The notes beneath the pieces are model-generated. The model did not search any database. It was not told where the DNA came from and saw only the letters and a program-made list of their open reading frames with translations. Made by a program: the position numbers and the translations under genes. A stretch of DNA of 64,000 nucleotides, taken from Phycomyces blakesleeanus NRRL 1555(-) (Eukaryota > Mucoromycota > Mucoromycetes > Mucorales > Phycomycetaceae). This document shows, in pieces, positions 1 through 9,575 of this stretch. How positions within the stretch are numbered: position 1 is the first letter of the stretch; every line of letters begins with the position of its first letter. The stretch is from assembly GCF_001638985.1 (NCBI RefSeq), contig NW_017265153.1, positions 989,776-1,053,775 on the forward strand. The letters run 5' to 3'.

Positions 1-227
1 GTAAAAATAAGATTTATGGATGATCAGTAAAATCAATAACAATATTAAAAAAAAAACCCCATCACGGTACCAATTTACGGCTTTAATTTATTTATTTTTG
101 CGCTGTGTTTTTTATTTGCGTTCCGGACGTTTAAAAATGCGCGCAATGATTGTTCAAAGTTCAATTCGCGGATTTGTAAGAAACAATTTCACAGATATTT
201 TTCACTGTCTAAAAAGAAATGAAATCG

Positions 228-557
228 TTAGTACTTGGCTAATTTTGCTATTATTTGCAGTATAAGTCGATCAGTTAGGGTAATGAGAACTGTCTTTAAC
301 AAAATAATAAAATGCTTACCACTTTGTACATATCCAACAACCTCAATTTCTTTTGTTTTATTCTTGTCCCAGTCAACGTGTTCGCACAAATTGAAGAACA
401 TGTATTTTAGAGTCTTAAGAAACTTCATCCTTGATCCTTAGTTATATTCCTTTCTCGTTGTACCATAATAAAAGAATTCTTCCTCACACACACCAAATTT
501 CAACGGCGTATCCCCTTCAGCTACAGTGTAAATGATCATATCGGGTTTACAGCCCAT
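228..557 (-). pseudogene. Broken copy of a multi-copy fungal gene family
   Basis: Reading - from an ATG at 557-555, the frame gives MGCKPDMIIYTV and so on, nearly identical to the copy at 23677 on +. An in-frame TAA at 440-438 interrupts it. The frame resumes as RTLKYM-like sequence (here KTLKYMFFNLCEHVDWDK) and then continues beyond the point where the 23.8-kb copy stops matching (KEIEVVGYVQSGK), before degenerating near 230. No catalytic motif is recognised. From memory it resembles uncharacterised proteins with many paralogues in Mucoromycota, and a third fragment of similar type lies at 38716-38937. The function is unknown and the copy is clearly broken. Confidence 0.5.
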
Positions 558-935
558 TTTTTTCTTTCGATTTGTTCTTGCGCCTCTCTTTCTCTCTTTC
601 TTTCTTTTGTGGCTTGATAAAGGCGACCAGTTGACTTTATAGAATGATTATTTAAGATAATAATATGGACCATAATACAAAATACATGCTAATTATACCT
701 GATGCAATTGATTCTATCAGGGTTGTCGAACAGTTTATAGATAATATGAGCCCAAGGGTTACTATTGTGCCATTGTTCTTGTTGTTTAATCAGAAGAGGG
801 TCTGGGTTTCTCTCATATAAATGCAACCTCATCTATTACTTAATGTTACTTTTATTTTTATTTGATAATATTAGCTTACATCTATTCGACTATACAGCAT
901 AGTTTATCGATATAAAACCCTTCTTCAGAAGAATA
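363..935. repeat. Left arm of a 570-bp inverted duplication
   Basis: This segment is the reverse complement of 23304-23871, with roughly 95% identity by eye and a few single-base differences and short indels (for example in the T/A tract near 850). It covers the 5' half of the gene copy at 228-557 and about 370 bp upstream of its ATG, so the presumed promoter was copied with it. The match stops abruptly at 935 (after CAGAAGAATA). On the other side it stops at 363, inside the coding region, at the sequence TGGGACAAG. Confidence 0.85.
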
Positions 936-2173
936 CATTTTCACCAGAGAAATCACTGCCAGATTTTTGATTTCTATTAGTCACGAATAAAGCTACTTGT
1001 CAACTTTTTTATGATATATTCTCTAAAGAACTTAACTGAATAAGATGAACTACTTGTGCTGCCATACATACATATTGTGGAATAAAAAATAAAAAGGAAA
1101 ATTTACCATAAGGTGAAATCAATACGAGCCCTAATATCTTAGAAAATGTCTATTAACCCATATATCTATTGAGCTTTGGGATAGTCACCAGTCAAAGTAT
1201 CTGATTCCTTTAGGGGGGTTCAAAACATGTTATGTAAGAAACCCAGTATGACAGCTATCATCATCATCTTAAAATATAAACATGGTGTCATGTTCATGAT
1301 TTCTTTTTGGCTCTTTGTATATCCTGGAAATGAAAGTGGCTGTTGTAAGAAAAAGTTCTGTAAGGGAGACAATAAAATAAGATGTGGTCAATAAAGAGAT
1401 GTATTTATGGGAAAGTGATGTTGTTTTATGTTGTCGAGATGTAATTTAAATAAATCACGTATCAAAGAACATCTTCAGCAGCGAGTTAACTTTTTTTTTA
1501 AAAATTTATCTAAAGCCAAATACAGCAACTTTAGCTAAAGAAAAGGTTACGTTTCCCAGAAGTTCAATTTCTTTTTCTTTAAAAATAATTTTTGAGAGCA
1601 TTTTCATCAACCAATTTTAAATCTGACAACTTTAGCAAAAAGATATAAGAAAAAAAAGTACTATATTTTGCTCGTAAAATAAAACAAATCAAACTACTAG
1701 GGATAGCACTTTTAACCAGAATTTTAAATTTTAGATAAAAGTGGAGAAAAAAGGGACTACTTGAGATGCTCTTAAATTGTTTACACTTTTACTTGTAAAA
1801 TCCTCACATTGACAGTGGAAGTTCTGTAAAAAAAAACGACACGCAAGAAAATTAAATAATACGCAAATCGCTTGAAAAAGAAAACTTTTTATATAAATAA
1901 ATAATTCGCGAATTGGGATCCTGCAAACCCGCAAACTGAGAATAAAATAAAAACGCAAACTTGAATATTAAACTCCAGGCAGTGGGAATTTGTAACACCG
2001 CACCAAAATATAAAGCCGCTAATTGGTACTGTGGTTTTTTTTTGTATTGTCTTGTTGATTTTATTGATCATCCATAAAATTTATTGGACTTACAGATTAT
2101 TTTTTTATTGGGGGTACCAATTTTTTTTTATTTTATTTTTTACCTCCTATTTTTGTATTCTTAAACGTGAAGC

Positions 2174-2210
<37 letters not shown>

Positions 2211-2343
2211 ATATATATATATATATAGATACATATATATATACATAATAATACAAGTATTCAAGTATTCAATTCCTTTTTATCTTCTTTACATTTGTCT
2301 TCAATTCTTTTTTTATATAATCCAAAAACAGGAGCAAGTTATA
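936..2343. other. AT-rich intergenic DNA, no gene seen
   Basis: Apart from the inverted-repeat arm ending at 2078, no supported gene is present. A (GT)n-(AT)n composite microsatellite lies at about 2179-2232, just upstream of the first gene. The small open frames here are low-complexity and lack homology or splice logic. Confidence 0.5.
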
Positions 2344-3403
2344 ATGGCACGCTGTTTACCAGATATTGTTGGAACTGAACTGTACAAGAGAATCCCATTT
2401 CTATTCACTGAAGAACGTAAATATAACCCCAATACAACTAACAAACTCTAGCAAGATATACATATACAAAATCAAAGTGATAAAAGAAACATTTCCCACG
2501 GCTCTAATTGATGATATACATATATATATATTTTGGGTTTTCTTTTGAAATATTTGATTTAATTTGATTTAATTTGATTTCTTTTGTTATGAATATTCAT
2601 TATTAATATTATTTATTATCTATCATTATCATTACTATGATTTTGCTTTGATATACAATAGTATCATCCAAAAATGTGTTTCTAAGGTTGCCAGACGCAT
2701 TCACACCTATTGAGCGTATGCTTTTGCAGGCCAATGGAAACCTTCAGCGTATATTATCAGCCTACTATAATGTACCAAGTCGTGTCGAGATTATCAAGAA
2801 TGAAGCAATCTCTCCAATTAATAATGATTCAGGAGAAGCAAAGACTATGCAGTTTGAACGCAAGATTGTCATGTATTTTGGTGAACACAGAGCGTATGAA
2901 GCAGATTCTGTATTAGTTGTCAGAGATCAGAATGTATTAGATCTGATCGAAAAGCACAAATACGGACTGGGTCAAATTTTTGGGTAAATGTTTTTAACGA
3001 AAGGAAGAAAGAAAGAATGAAAGAAAGAATGAACACACATATACATATATAGATAAAAAGGCTTTGCTATTCTTATTCTTGCCCTTATCAACTAGTATTA
3101 TTAATAATAACAAAATAACAAAAACAATGATACTAATTAACGCCCTTTGTTTCTAGTCACACTCGTAGATCACCTGACTTTGTCCTGCATGCTGTTGGTC
3201 GTCATGGAACTAAGCCTGGAGCCAGTTTCTGGCGTGACTACAGTTTGACAATCCCAGAGGTCTTGGACTGCTTTGTACGAGAGATCTTTGTGGAAGGTCT
3301 ACTGGAACCGTCTGGTGGTTGCCAGAATACTATTGCCCCCGCCGATTCTGCAGTCGACCCCGGTGCTGCTGCTGCGGGAACAATATGGGTCAGCGATTCT
3401 TAA
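2344..3403 (+). CDS. Chorismate lyase / UTRA-fold-like protein (DUF98-like)
   Basis: Three exons fit phase and splice sites: 2344-2416, 2662-2983 and 3157-3403, giving 213 aa. The start is the ATG of MARCLPDIV. The core, about residues 30-170, reads as a chorismate-lyase/UTRA-type fold: an LLQANGNLQRIL strand-helix, then VPSRVEII, then FERKIVMYF, an ADSVLVV strand and a YGLGQIF segment. The order matches the family pattern of xxDGSLTRxL, the conserved Arg strand (ReVxL) and the pLGxxL motif. A Gly/Ala/Pro-rich C-terminal tail follows from about 175. There is no signal peptide or membrane segment. Bacterial and archaeal relatives release 4-hydroxybenzoate from chorismate, but whether this fungal protein is an enzyme is not shown. 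The gene ends 196 bp before the HSP90 start. Confidence 0.55.
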
Positions 3404-3599
3404 AAAGGCAACCGCTGTTGAACCACGGGCATGGTGTCGAACGTGCGAGAAAGATTGTGACTGGAAATTAAATAGGTTCCTGTCTTCTGAGTGGCGTCTG
3501 AGTTTATGTTAGATTTTGTCTATTTTCTTGAGAATAAAAGCAACCCTTCCCCTTGACATCTACGCGCTTTTCTTCATCCTTTTCTTCCATATTCCAAAG

Positions 3600-5946
3600 A
3601 TGACTGTCGAAACCGAGACCTTTTCTTTCCAGGCTGAGATCTCTCAGTTGATGAGCTTGATCATCAACACCTTCTACTCTAACAAGGTAAGATAATCATC
3701 CCGTCCGACAACTAGACGCGTCATACCTTCCCACCCCCCCTTTTTTTTTTTTAAAAAAAGAAAGAATACGGGATAAATGACAGTAAAAGATGTACAATGT
3801 ATATGAATATCAAGTACTTACATACCATTCGCTTCTAGGAAATTTTCTTGCGTGAGTTGATCTCCAACTCTTCCGATGCTATCGACAAGATCCGTTACCA
3901 GTCTTTGACCGACTCATCCCTCTTGGACTCCGAGAAGGAGCTCTTCGTCCGTATCACCCCCGACAGAGAGAACAACATTCTCTCCATCCGTGATTCCGGT
4001 ATCGGTATGACCAAGGCTGATCTCGTCAACAACCTCGGTACTATTGCCAAGTCTGGTACCAAGGCTTTCATGGAGGCTCTCTCTTCCGGTGCTGACATTT
4101 CCATGATTGGTCAGTTCGGCGTCGGTTTCTACTCTGCCTACCTTGTTGCCGACAAGGTCCAGGTCATCACCAAGCACAACGATGATGAGCAGTACATCTG
4201 GGAGTCTGCTGCCGGTGGTTCCTTCACCATCACCCGTGATGAGGTCAACCCCTCCATTGGTCGCGGTACTGAGATGCGCCTCTTCATGAAGGAGGACCAG
4301 CTCGAATACCTCGAGGAGAAGAAGATTAAGGACATCGTCAAGAAGCACTCCGAGTTCATCTCCTACCCCATCCAGCTCGTCGTCGAGAAGGAAGTCGAGA
4401 AGGAGGTCTCCGATGATGAAGAGGAGGTCAAGGAAGGCGAGAAGCCCAAGATTGAGGAAATCGAAGATGAGGATGACAAGAAGGACAAGAAGAAGAAGAC
4501 CATCAAGGAGAAGTCCACCGAGACCGAGGAGCTCAACAAGACCAAGCCCCTCTGGACCCGCAACCCCGAGGATGTCAAGGCTGATGAGTACTCTCAGTTC
4601 TACAAGGCCCTCACCAACGACTGGGAAGACCATCTTGCCGTCAAGCACTTCTCTGTCGAAGGTCAGCTCGAGTTCCGTGCCATCCTCTTCATCCCCAAGC
4701 GTGCTCCCTTTGACATGTTCGAGACCAAGAAGAAGCGTAACAACATCAAGCTCTACGTCCGTCGTGTCTTCATCATGGACGACTGTGAGGACCTCATCCC
4801 CGAGTGGCTCAACTTCGTCAAGGGTGTTGTTGACTCTGAGGATCTCCCCCTCAACATCTCCCGTGAGATGCTCCAGCAGAACAAGATCCTCAAGGTCATC
4901 CGTAAGAACCTCGTCAAGAAGTGTCTCGAGATGTTCGCTGAGATCGCCGAGGACAAGGAGAACTTTGACAAGTTCTACGAGTCCTTCTCCAAGAACCTCA
5001 AGTTGGGTATCCACGAGGACACCCAGAACCGCGGTAAGATCGCCGAGCTCCTCCGTTACTCCTCTACCAAGTCTGGTGAGGAGTTGACCTCCCTCAAGGA
5101 CTACGTTACCCGTATGCCCGAGAAGCAGAAGAACATCTACTACATCACTGGCGAGTCCCGCGCTGCCATTGAGAACTCTCCTTTCCTCGAAGGTTTCAAG
5201 AAGAAGAACGTCGAAGTCTTGTTGATGACCGACCCCATTGATGAGTACAGCACTCAGGTAAGCAAAGCAAAGCAATTTTGCAAACACTAAAACAAAATAA
5301 GAATGTGTAAAACAGAATAAAGAAATTAACCCTAATTGTTTTTCTTTAAAAAAAATAGCAATTGAAGGAGTACGATGGCAAGACCCTCGTCTGCATCACC
5401 AAGGAAGGTGTTGAGATCGAAGAGGATGAGGAGGAGAAGAAGGCCCGTGAAGAGGAGGAGAAGAAGTTCGAGGGTCTCTGCAAGGCTGTCAAGGAGATCC
5501 TTGGCGAGAAGGTCGAGAAGGTCGTCATCTCCAACAAGTTGACTGACTCTCCCTGTGTCCTCACCACTGGTCAGTTCGGCTGGTCTGCCAACATGGAGCG
5601 TATCATGAAGGCCCAGGCTCTCCGTGACTCTTCCATGTCCTCTTACATGGCTTCCAAGAAGACCTTTGAGTTGAACCCTGAGCATGCCATCATCAAGAGC
5701 CTCGCCACCAAGATTGCTGCTGACAGCAACGACCGTTCCGTCAAGGATTTGACCACTCTCCTCTACGAGACCTCTTTGTTGACCTCCGGTTTCTCCCTTG
5801 ATGAGCCCAGCTCATTCGCCAACCGCATTCACCGCATGGTTTCCCTCGGTCTCAGCATCGATGAGGAGGAGCTCCCTACCCAGAGCAACTCTGAAGTCCC
5901 TGCTCTCGAGACCATCGAGACCTCCAAGATGGAGGAAGTCGATTAA
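3600..5946 (+). CDS. hsp90: Cytosolic heat shock protein 90
   Basis: Exons 3600-3686, 3839-5257 and 5359-5946 join in phase 0 to give 697 aa, the normal length for cytosolic HSP90. It is the ATP-dependent chaperone that matures kinases, receptors and other clients. The N-terminal GHKL ATPase domain has [12 protein letters not shown] (catalytic Glu35, Mg-binding Asn39), DSGIGM near residue 81 and the lid [12 protein letters not shown] Lys/Glu-rich charged linker covers about 215-265. The middle domain has [14 protein letters not shown] and the catalytic-loop segment [10 protein letters not shown]. The protein ends in MEEVD, the TPR co-chaperone docking tail, which marks the cytosolic form. Codon use is far more C-ending than in neighbouring genes, as expected for very high expression. 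An imperfect heat-shock-element-like TTCTTGAG lies near 3524, but no good HSE array was found in the 196-bp upstream gap. Confidence 0.98.
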
Positions 5947-6272
5947 ATATATATCATAAACCACAAACATCGATTATCTTCATTACCATTGTAAAGAACT
6001 CTATAAAAATTCCAACAAGATTGTATAGTTTCTATAGCTATTTATCTTTTCCGCCTCTATCTATCTCTCTCTATTTCTCTATCTCTTTCTGTGTCTATCT
6101 CTTATTTACTTCATTTCAGACTGCCCTTTATTTTAAATAAAAAATAGTATAAAAAAATAAAATAAAGAAAACTGGGACAATCAATTCAAAACTTGAACTC
6201 TTTCATTGCTTTTTCTATTCCGCTCTTCCTTCCGCTTAATTTTTTTCCTTTCTTTAAATTTCATTATAATTC
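5947..6272. promoter_or_regulatory. HSP90 3' region and chitinase upstream region
   Basis: This short spacer between two co-oriented genes holds a pyrimidine-rich TCTATCTCTC tract (about 6055-6105) and AATAAA-like signals near 6135-6165. Nothing else was identified. Confidence 0.4.
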
Positions 6273-7978
6273 ATGGAACCTCCTCCTGTAACGAATGGTC
6301 TAGTCATTGCTGGCTACTTCCCCAACTGGTATGTCCTCTCGCCCCTCCTCTTGCTACTGCGCCTTGACCAAGAAAGCAAGATTTTTGATTGTCATAGTAA
6401 TTGTTCTTTGTATTCGCAAAATATAAAATATAAATAGGGCAATATACGCCCGAAACTTCAATGTGTGTGACCTAGCAGTCAGTGCTCAAAAGCTCACCCA
6501 TGTGCTTTACGCGTTTGCCAATTTCCAAGAGGATGGAACAGTTATTCTTGGCGTAAATAACTCTTAATCAATCAATATATCAAACCGACCCCTTTCTCTT
6601 TAAGAAAAGAGCCGGATAAATCTACACGTTTATTTAATACCAAAATACAATTCATAGGATGTCTGGGCTGACAAAGACAAGCATTTTCCACCAGGTAAAA
6701 TTATAAGCTGAATATATATATATAGCTCGATTACTACCCCTCCCCTTCTTTTTGGGCTTAGTTTTTGGTTACTTAATTTGTGTGTGTATTATATTTTTTA
6801 TTTTATTAGAGCAAACTATTAATGGTAAAGCCGACAGTTGGAACGAAGGCGATGCCAACCTTTATGGAAACTTTAAACAGTTTTATTTGCTTAAGCAAAA
6901 GTATCGTCACCTCAAGGTATCACTGAGTATTGGTGGCTGGACCTGGTCAACGAATTTTTCTGTCGTCGCAGCCGATCCTGCGAAACGAGCCGTTTTTGTA
7001 AAGACAGCAATCCGTCACCTTGCTAATCTTGGTCTTGATGGCATTGGTAATCTTGCTATATTGGTTTTTATTTTTTAAAAAAGTCTTTAGCTCATGATTA
7101 ATTCGAGCATTTAGACATTGATTGGGAATTCCCAAAGGACGACAAGGATGCATTTCACTACGTGCACCTGTTGTACGAACTTCGTATTGCATTGGATATG
7201 TACCAGCAAAGTCTCGGTCAAACGAATCAGCCGCGTCTCATATTATCTGTAGCTGTACCTTGCGGTCCAAGTAAATACAAGCTGTTACGTCTTCAACAAA
7301 TGGCGCCCTATGTTGATATATTTTATTTGATGGCAAGTATATTATTAAGAGCTACTCTATCAAAATACAAAAATAAAATAAGAGGGAGAAAGTAATTTTA
7401 ACGCTTGGCATTATATTCTTTCCTTTTAGGCTTATGATTTTGCCGGGTCCTGGGATACAAATGCAGGCCACCAGTCGGCAATGTATGGTGGTGCATTGAA
7501 TGTTCACCAGGCGATAGAAGGTTATATTTCAGGAGGCGTACCACCTCACAAGATTGTAATGGGAATGCCGGCGTATGGCCGTGGGTTCTTAAATACAAAC
7601 GGTCCCAATACGCGTTATGATGGTCTGCCAGAAGGATCTTGGGAGAAGGGAATGTATGACTACAAGCACCTGCCACCACCAGGCCACACAGAACACCACG
7701 ACATGGAGATACTTGCGTCTTGGTGCTATTGTCCTGAAAAACGGGAGCTTATTACTTACGACTCGCCTTATATTACCCAAGCCAAATGCGATTACATCAA
7801 ACAACGACAATTAGGAGGTGCCATGGTGTGGGAGCTTAGTGCTGATCATCCCGGGGACCATCCTCGCTGTCTGTTGAATGTTTTGTACGATTCTTTTGCA
7901 GGAAATACTGATACCATGCCTAACCATCTCGACTATCCCTCGAGCGGGTTTAATAATCTAAAGGGCCATATGAAATGA
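6273..7978 (+). CDS. GH18 chitinase, intracellular type
   Basis: Six exons fit: 6273-6328, 6438-6552, 6658-6694, 6810-7046, 7115-7332 and 7430-7978, giving 403 aa. The protein begins MEPPPVTNG and reaches the first barrel strand (IAGYFPNW) within 20 residues, with no signal peptide, so it is predicted to be intracellular. It shows the GH18 signature: SIGGWTWS (strand 3), the catalytic DGIDIDWE built across the 7046/7115 junction (acid Glu about residue 153), and MAYDFAGSWD (strand 6). The MPAYGRGF and GAMVWELSADH motifs are also present. It hydrolyses chitin in wall remodelling or autolysis. Intron 5 (7333-7429) has a GC donor, GCAAGTAT, and only that donor restores the MAYDF frame. The next gene on + starts 270 bp downstream. 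Confidence 0.93.
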
Positions 7979-8247
7979 AAACAGATACACATTAAAAAAG
8001 TAAATACATTCTTTATCTCGAAAGTGAAGTTGAATGATTAAGGAAAAGAGCAAAGGGCTTACTCGTGACATCATGCATGTCTATCAATATCAACAACCTT
8101 GGTTTGTAGATATATATCTATATTAGCTTTTTTTATTTCTTAAAAATATCTATCTACATATCCCCCTCCCACCCCCCTCCAATTTCCTTTATTTTTTAAT
8201 ATATTTGTGATAGAGTTATTTTTCTTCTTCTTCTTTATTTGCTATCC
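7979..8247. other. Spacer between chitinase and TMBIM gene
   Basis: About 270 bp of AT-rich DNA with poly-C and poly-T patches near 8160-8240 upstream of the TMBIM start. No gene is seen. Confidence 0.4.
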
Positions 8248-9424
8248 ATGAGAGCCATACGTCGATACAGTGTTATGGCACTTCCTGTTTCACGTACATA
8301 TTATTATGGCGCAATGTCTTCCAGCAGTCTGTTTGTACGAAGGGGTTCTGGTGAAGACCAGACTATTTTGGGATCAACCGTGTCGCAATGCACTTTGGCA
8401 TCACAAATGAGTAAGTGTTCATTCCCAATGATTCCTCATTAAATTTTATTTTTATTTTTATTATTGGTATATTTATTTGTAGAATTCGTCAGAAAGGTTT
8501 ATGGTATCGCTCTTGTTCAGTTGGTTGCACTAGGACTTTTATCTGTCTTTTTATCTTATCTTTCATTTTTCACTGGTTGGCTAGAAGCAAGGTAAATCGG
8601 ACACTTGCATTAAATAACAGCCTTTTTATTTTATTTGGCATTTAATGGTAACTAAATCAAGTACATTGCTTGAATATTTATAGTAAATATGGCTGGTTAC
8701 TTCTATTGCTACCGGTTTGTATATTCCAGATTTTTGGCATGTGGTGGCTGTGGGGAAACTATTTTCAGATGTCTCGAACAAGTCAGGCTGTTTTTCTTGT
8801 GGTTGCTTCAATACTGACCACATTTATCCTGTCTGTACTGAGTAAGTCTAGTAGACAGTTCCCCCTTTTATGCTGATTGAATAGAATGTTTGACAGGAAT
8901 AAAAAAAAACCCCTCTATAATGGCTATCGTGTAAGTAGTATGTAAGCTATTCAGCAACCAAGGTGTACTGGTGATCCTGTTAGCTAGCACAGGTCTCGTG
9001 TGCCTACTATTGTATAGCTTACAGGCTCGCTTTGCGTTCACTGGCGTATCCCCGATGCAAGTATAGTCGTTTAATTATATATATATATATTTGGTTCAAA
9101 CTTATTTATGGGTATATGATTTGTATTAGTTTACTGTGTTGGGTTATTATATATACCAGCTCTTTGTGGCTACATCAACTGCTTGAACTGGATTTTGGCG
9201 AGATAGTCTGGCCACTCTTGATATCATGTGTACTATGTACTTATTTAATCCTTGATCTCTATTACCTTGTTGGGTACCTGACCCCAAAGGACTATATATT
9301 GGCCAACATGTGTCTCTATATAGATCTGATGGTTCCGTTCCGATGCGTACACAATCTTTGTGAGCTCACAGATCATATCACTCTGTTTTCTGATATATTT
9401 AATCCATCCCGTAATGAAATATAA
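8248..9424 (+). CDS. TMBIM / Bax-inhibitor-1 family membrane protein
   Basis: The proposed exons are 8248-8410, 8483-8591, 8684-8841, one or two exons covering about 8897-9056, and 9130-9424. The protein has a short N-terminal tail and then about seven hydrophobic segments: VYGIALVQLVALGLL, YGWLLLLLPVCIF, AVFLVVASILTTFIL, GVLVILLASTGLVCLLL, a segment after 9130, IVWPLLISCVLCTYLIL and ILANMCLYIDL. KFVRKVYGI before TM1 and the C-terminal DYILANMCLYIDL match the BI-1/TMBIM pattern. Relatives are ER or Golgi Ca2+-leak and stress-survival proteins. The last intron needs a GC donor (GCAAGTAT at 9057). The 8897-9056 segment is uncertain: it has an in-frame TAA at 8931 unless a 24-nt stretch (8931-8954) is spliced. 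The gene ends convergently with VTC4. Confidence 0.8.
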
Positions 9425-9575
9425 CATTAAATTTGGCATTTTTCTTATATATATTTATATACATAAATAATAATAATAAAAAAGAAATATTCATGTATTG
9501 TGGGTTTATTATTGATTTTAATATATGTGTATGAAGTATAAATAGTGGATTATAGAGTAGTATAGTATGGTAAGG
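9425..9575. terminator. Short convergent intergenic region
   Basis: Only about 150 bp separate the stops of the TMBIM gene (+) and VTC4 (-). The stretch is AT-rich with AATAATAATAAAAAAG near 9467, which could serve as a polyadenylation signal. Overlapping 3' UTRs are likely. Confidence 0.4.

Larger units (their letters stand above)
13..2078. mobile_element. Possible non-autonomous element with terminal inverted repeats
   Basis: The first bases of the window (from 13, TTTATGGATGATCA) reappear in reverse complement at 2065-2078. The match continues inward with gaps: a GTACCAATT box and a CGGCTTTA box occur at about 67-90 on + and about 2013-2035 on -, and scattered GCG-rich words occur near 100-180 and 1905-1990. 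This suggests degenerate terminal inverted repeats of about 100-180 bp on an element of about 2.07 kb. The interior holds a broken copy of a dispersed gene family (363-935) and otherwise AT-rich DNA with no transposase. No target-site duplication was found, because the left flank is only 12 bases long. The alternative is a chance pair of related repeats in opposite orientation. Confidence 0.4.

Noticed and set aside
945..1000. Similarity of AAATCACTGCCAGATTT to 14700-14725 as Tc1 ends
   Set aside because: Only about 20 bases match, in the same orientation, and no inverted partner was found near the Tc1 relic.
4413..5087. 224-codon Ser/Arg-rich frame on + within HSP90
   Set aside because: It is out of frame with the conserved chaperone and arises from the same codon bias.
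3914..5287. 457-codon open frame antisense to HSP90
   Set aside because: It is a shadow of the strongly C-ending codon use of HSP90. The translation is Leu/Val/Glu/Asp low-complexity without a domain or its own splice logic.
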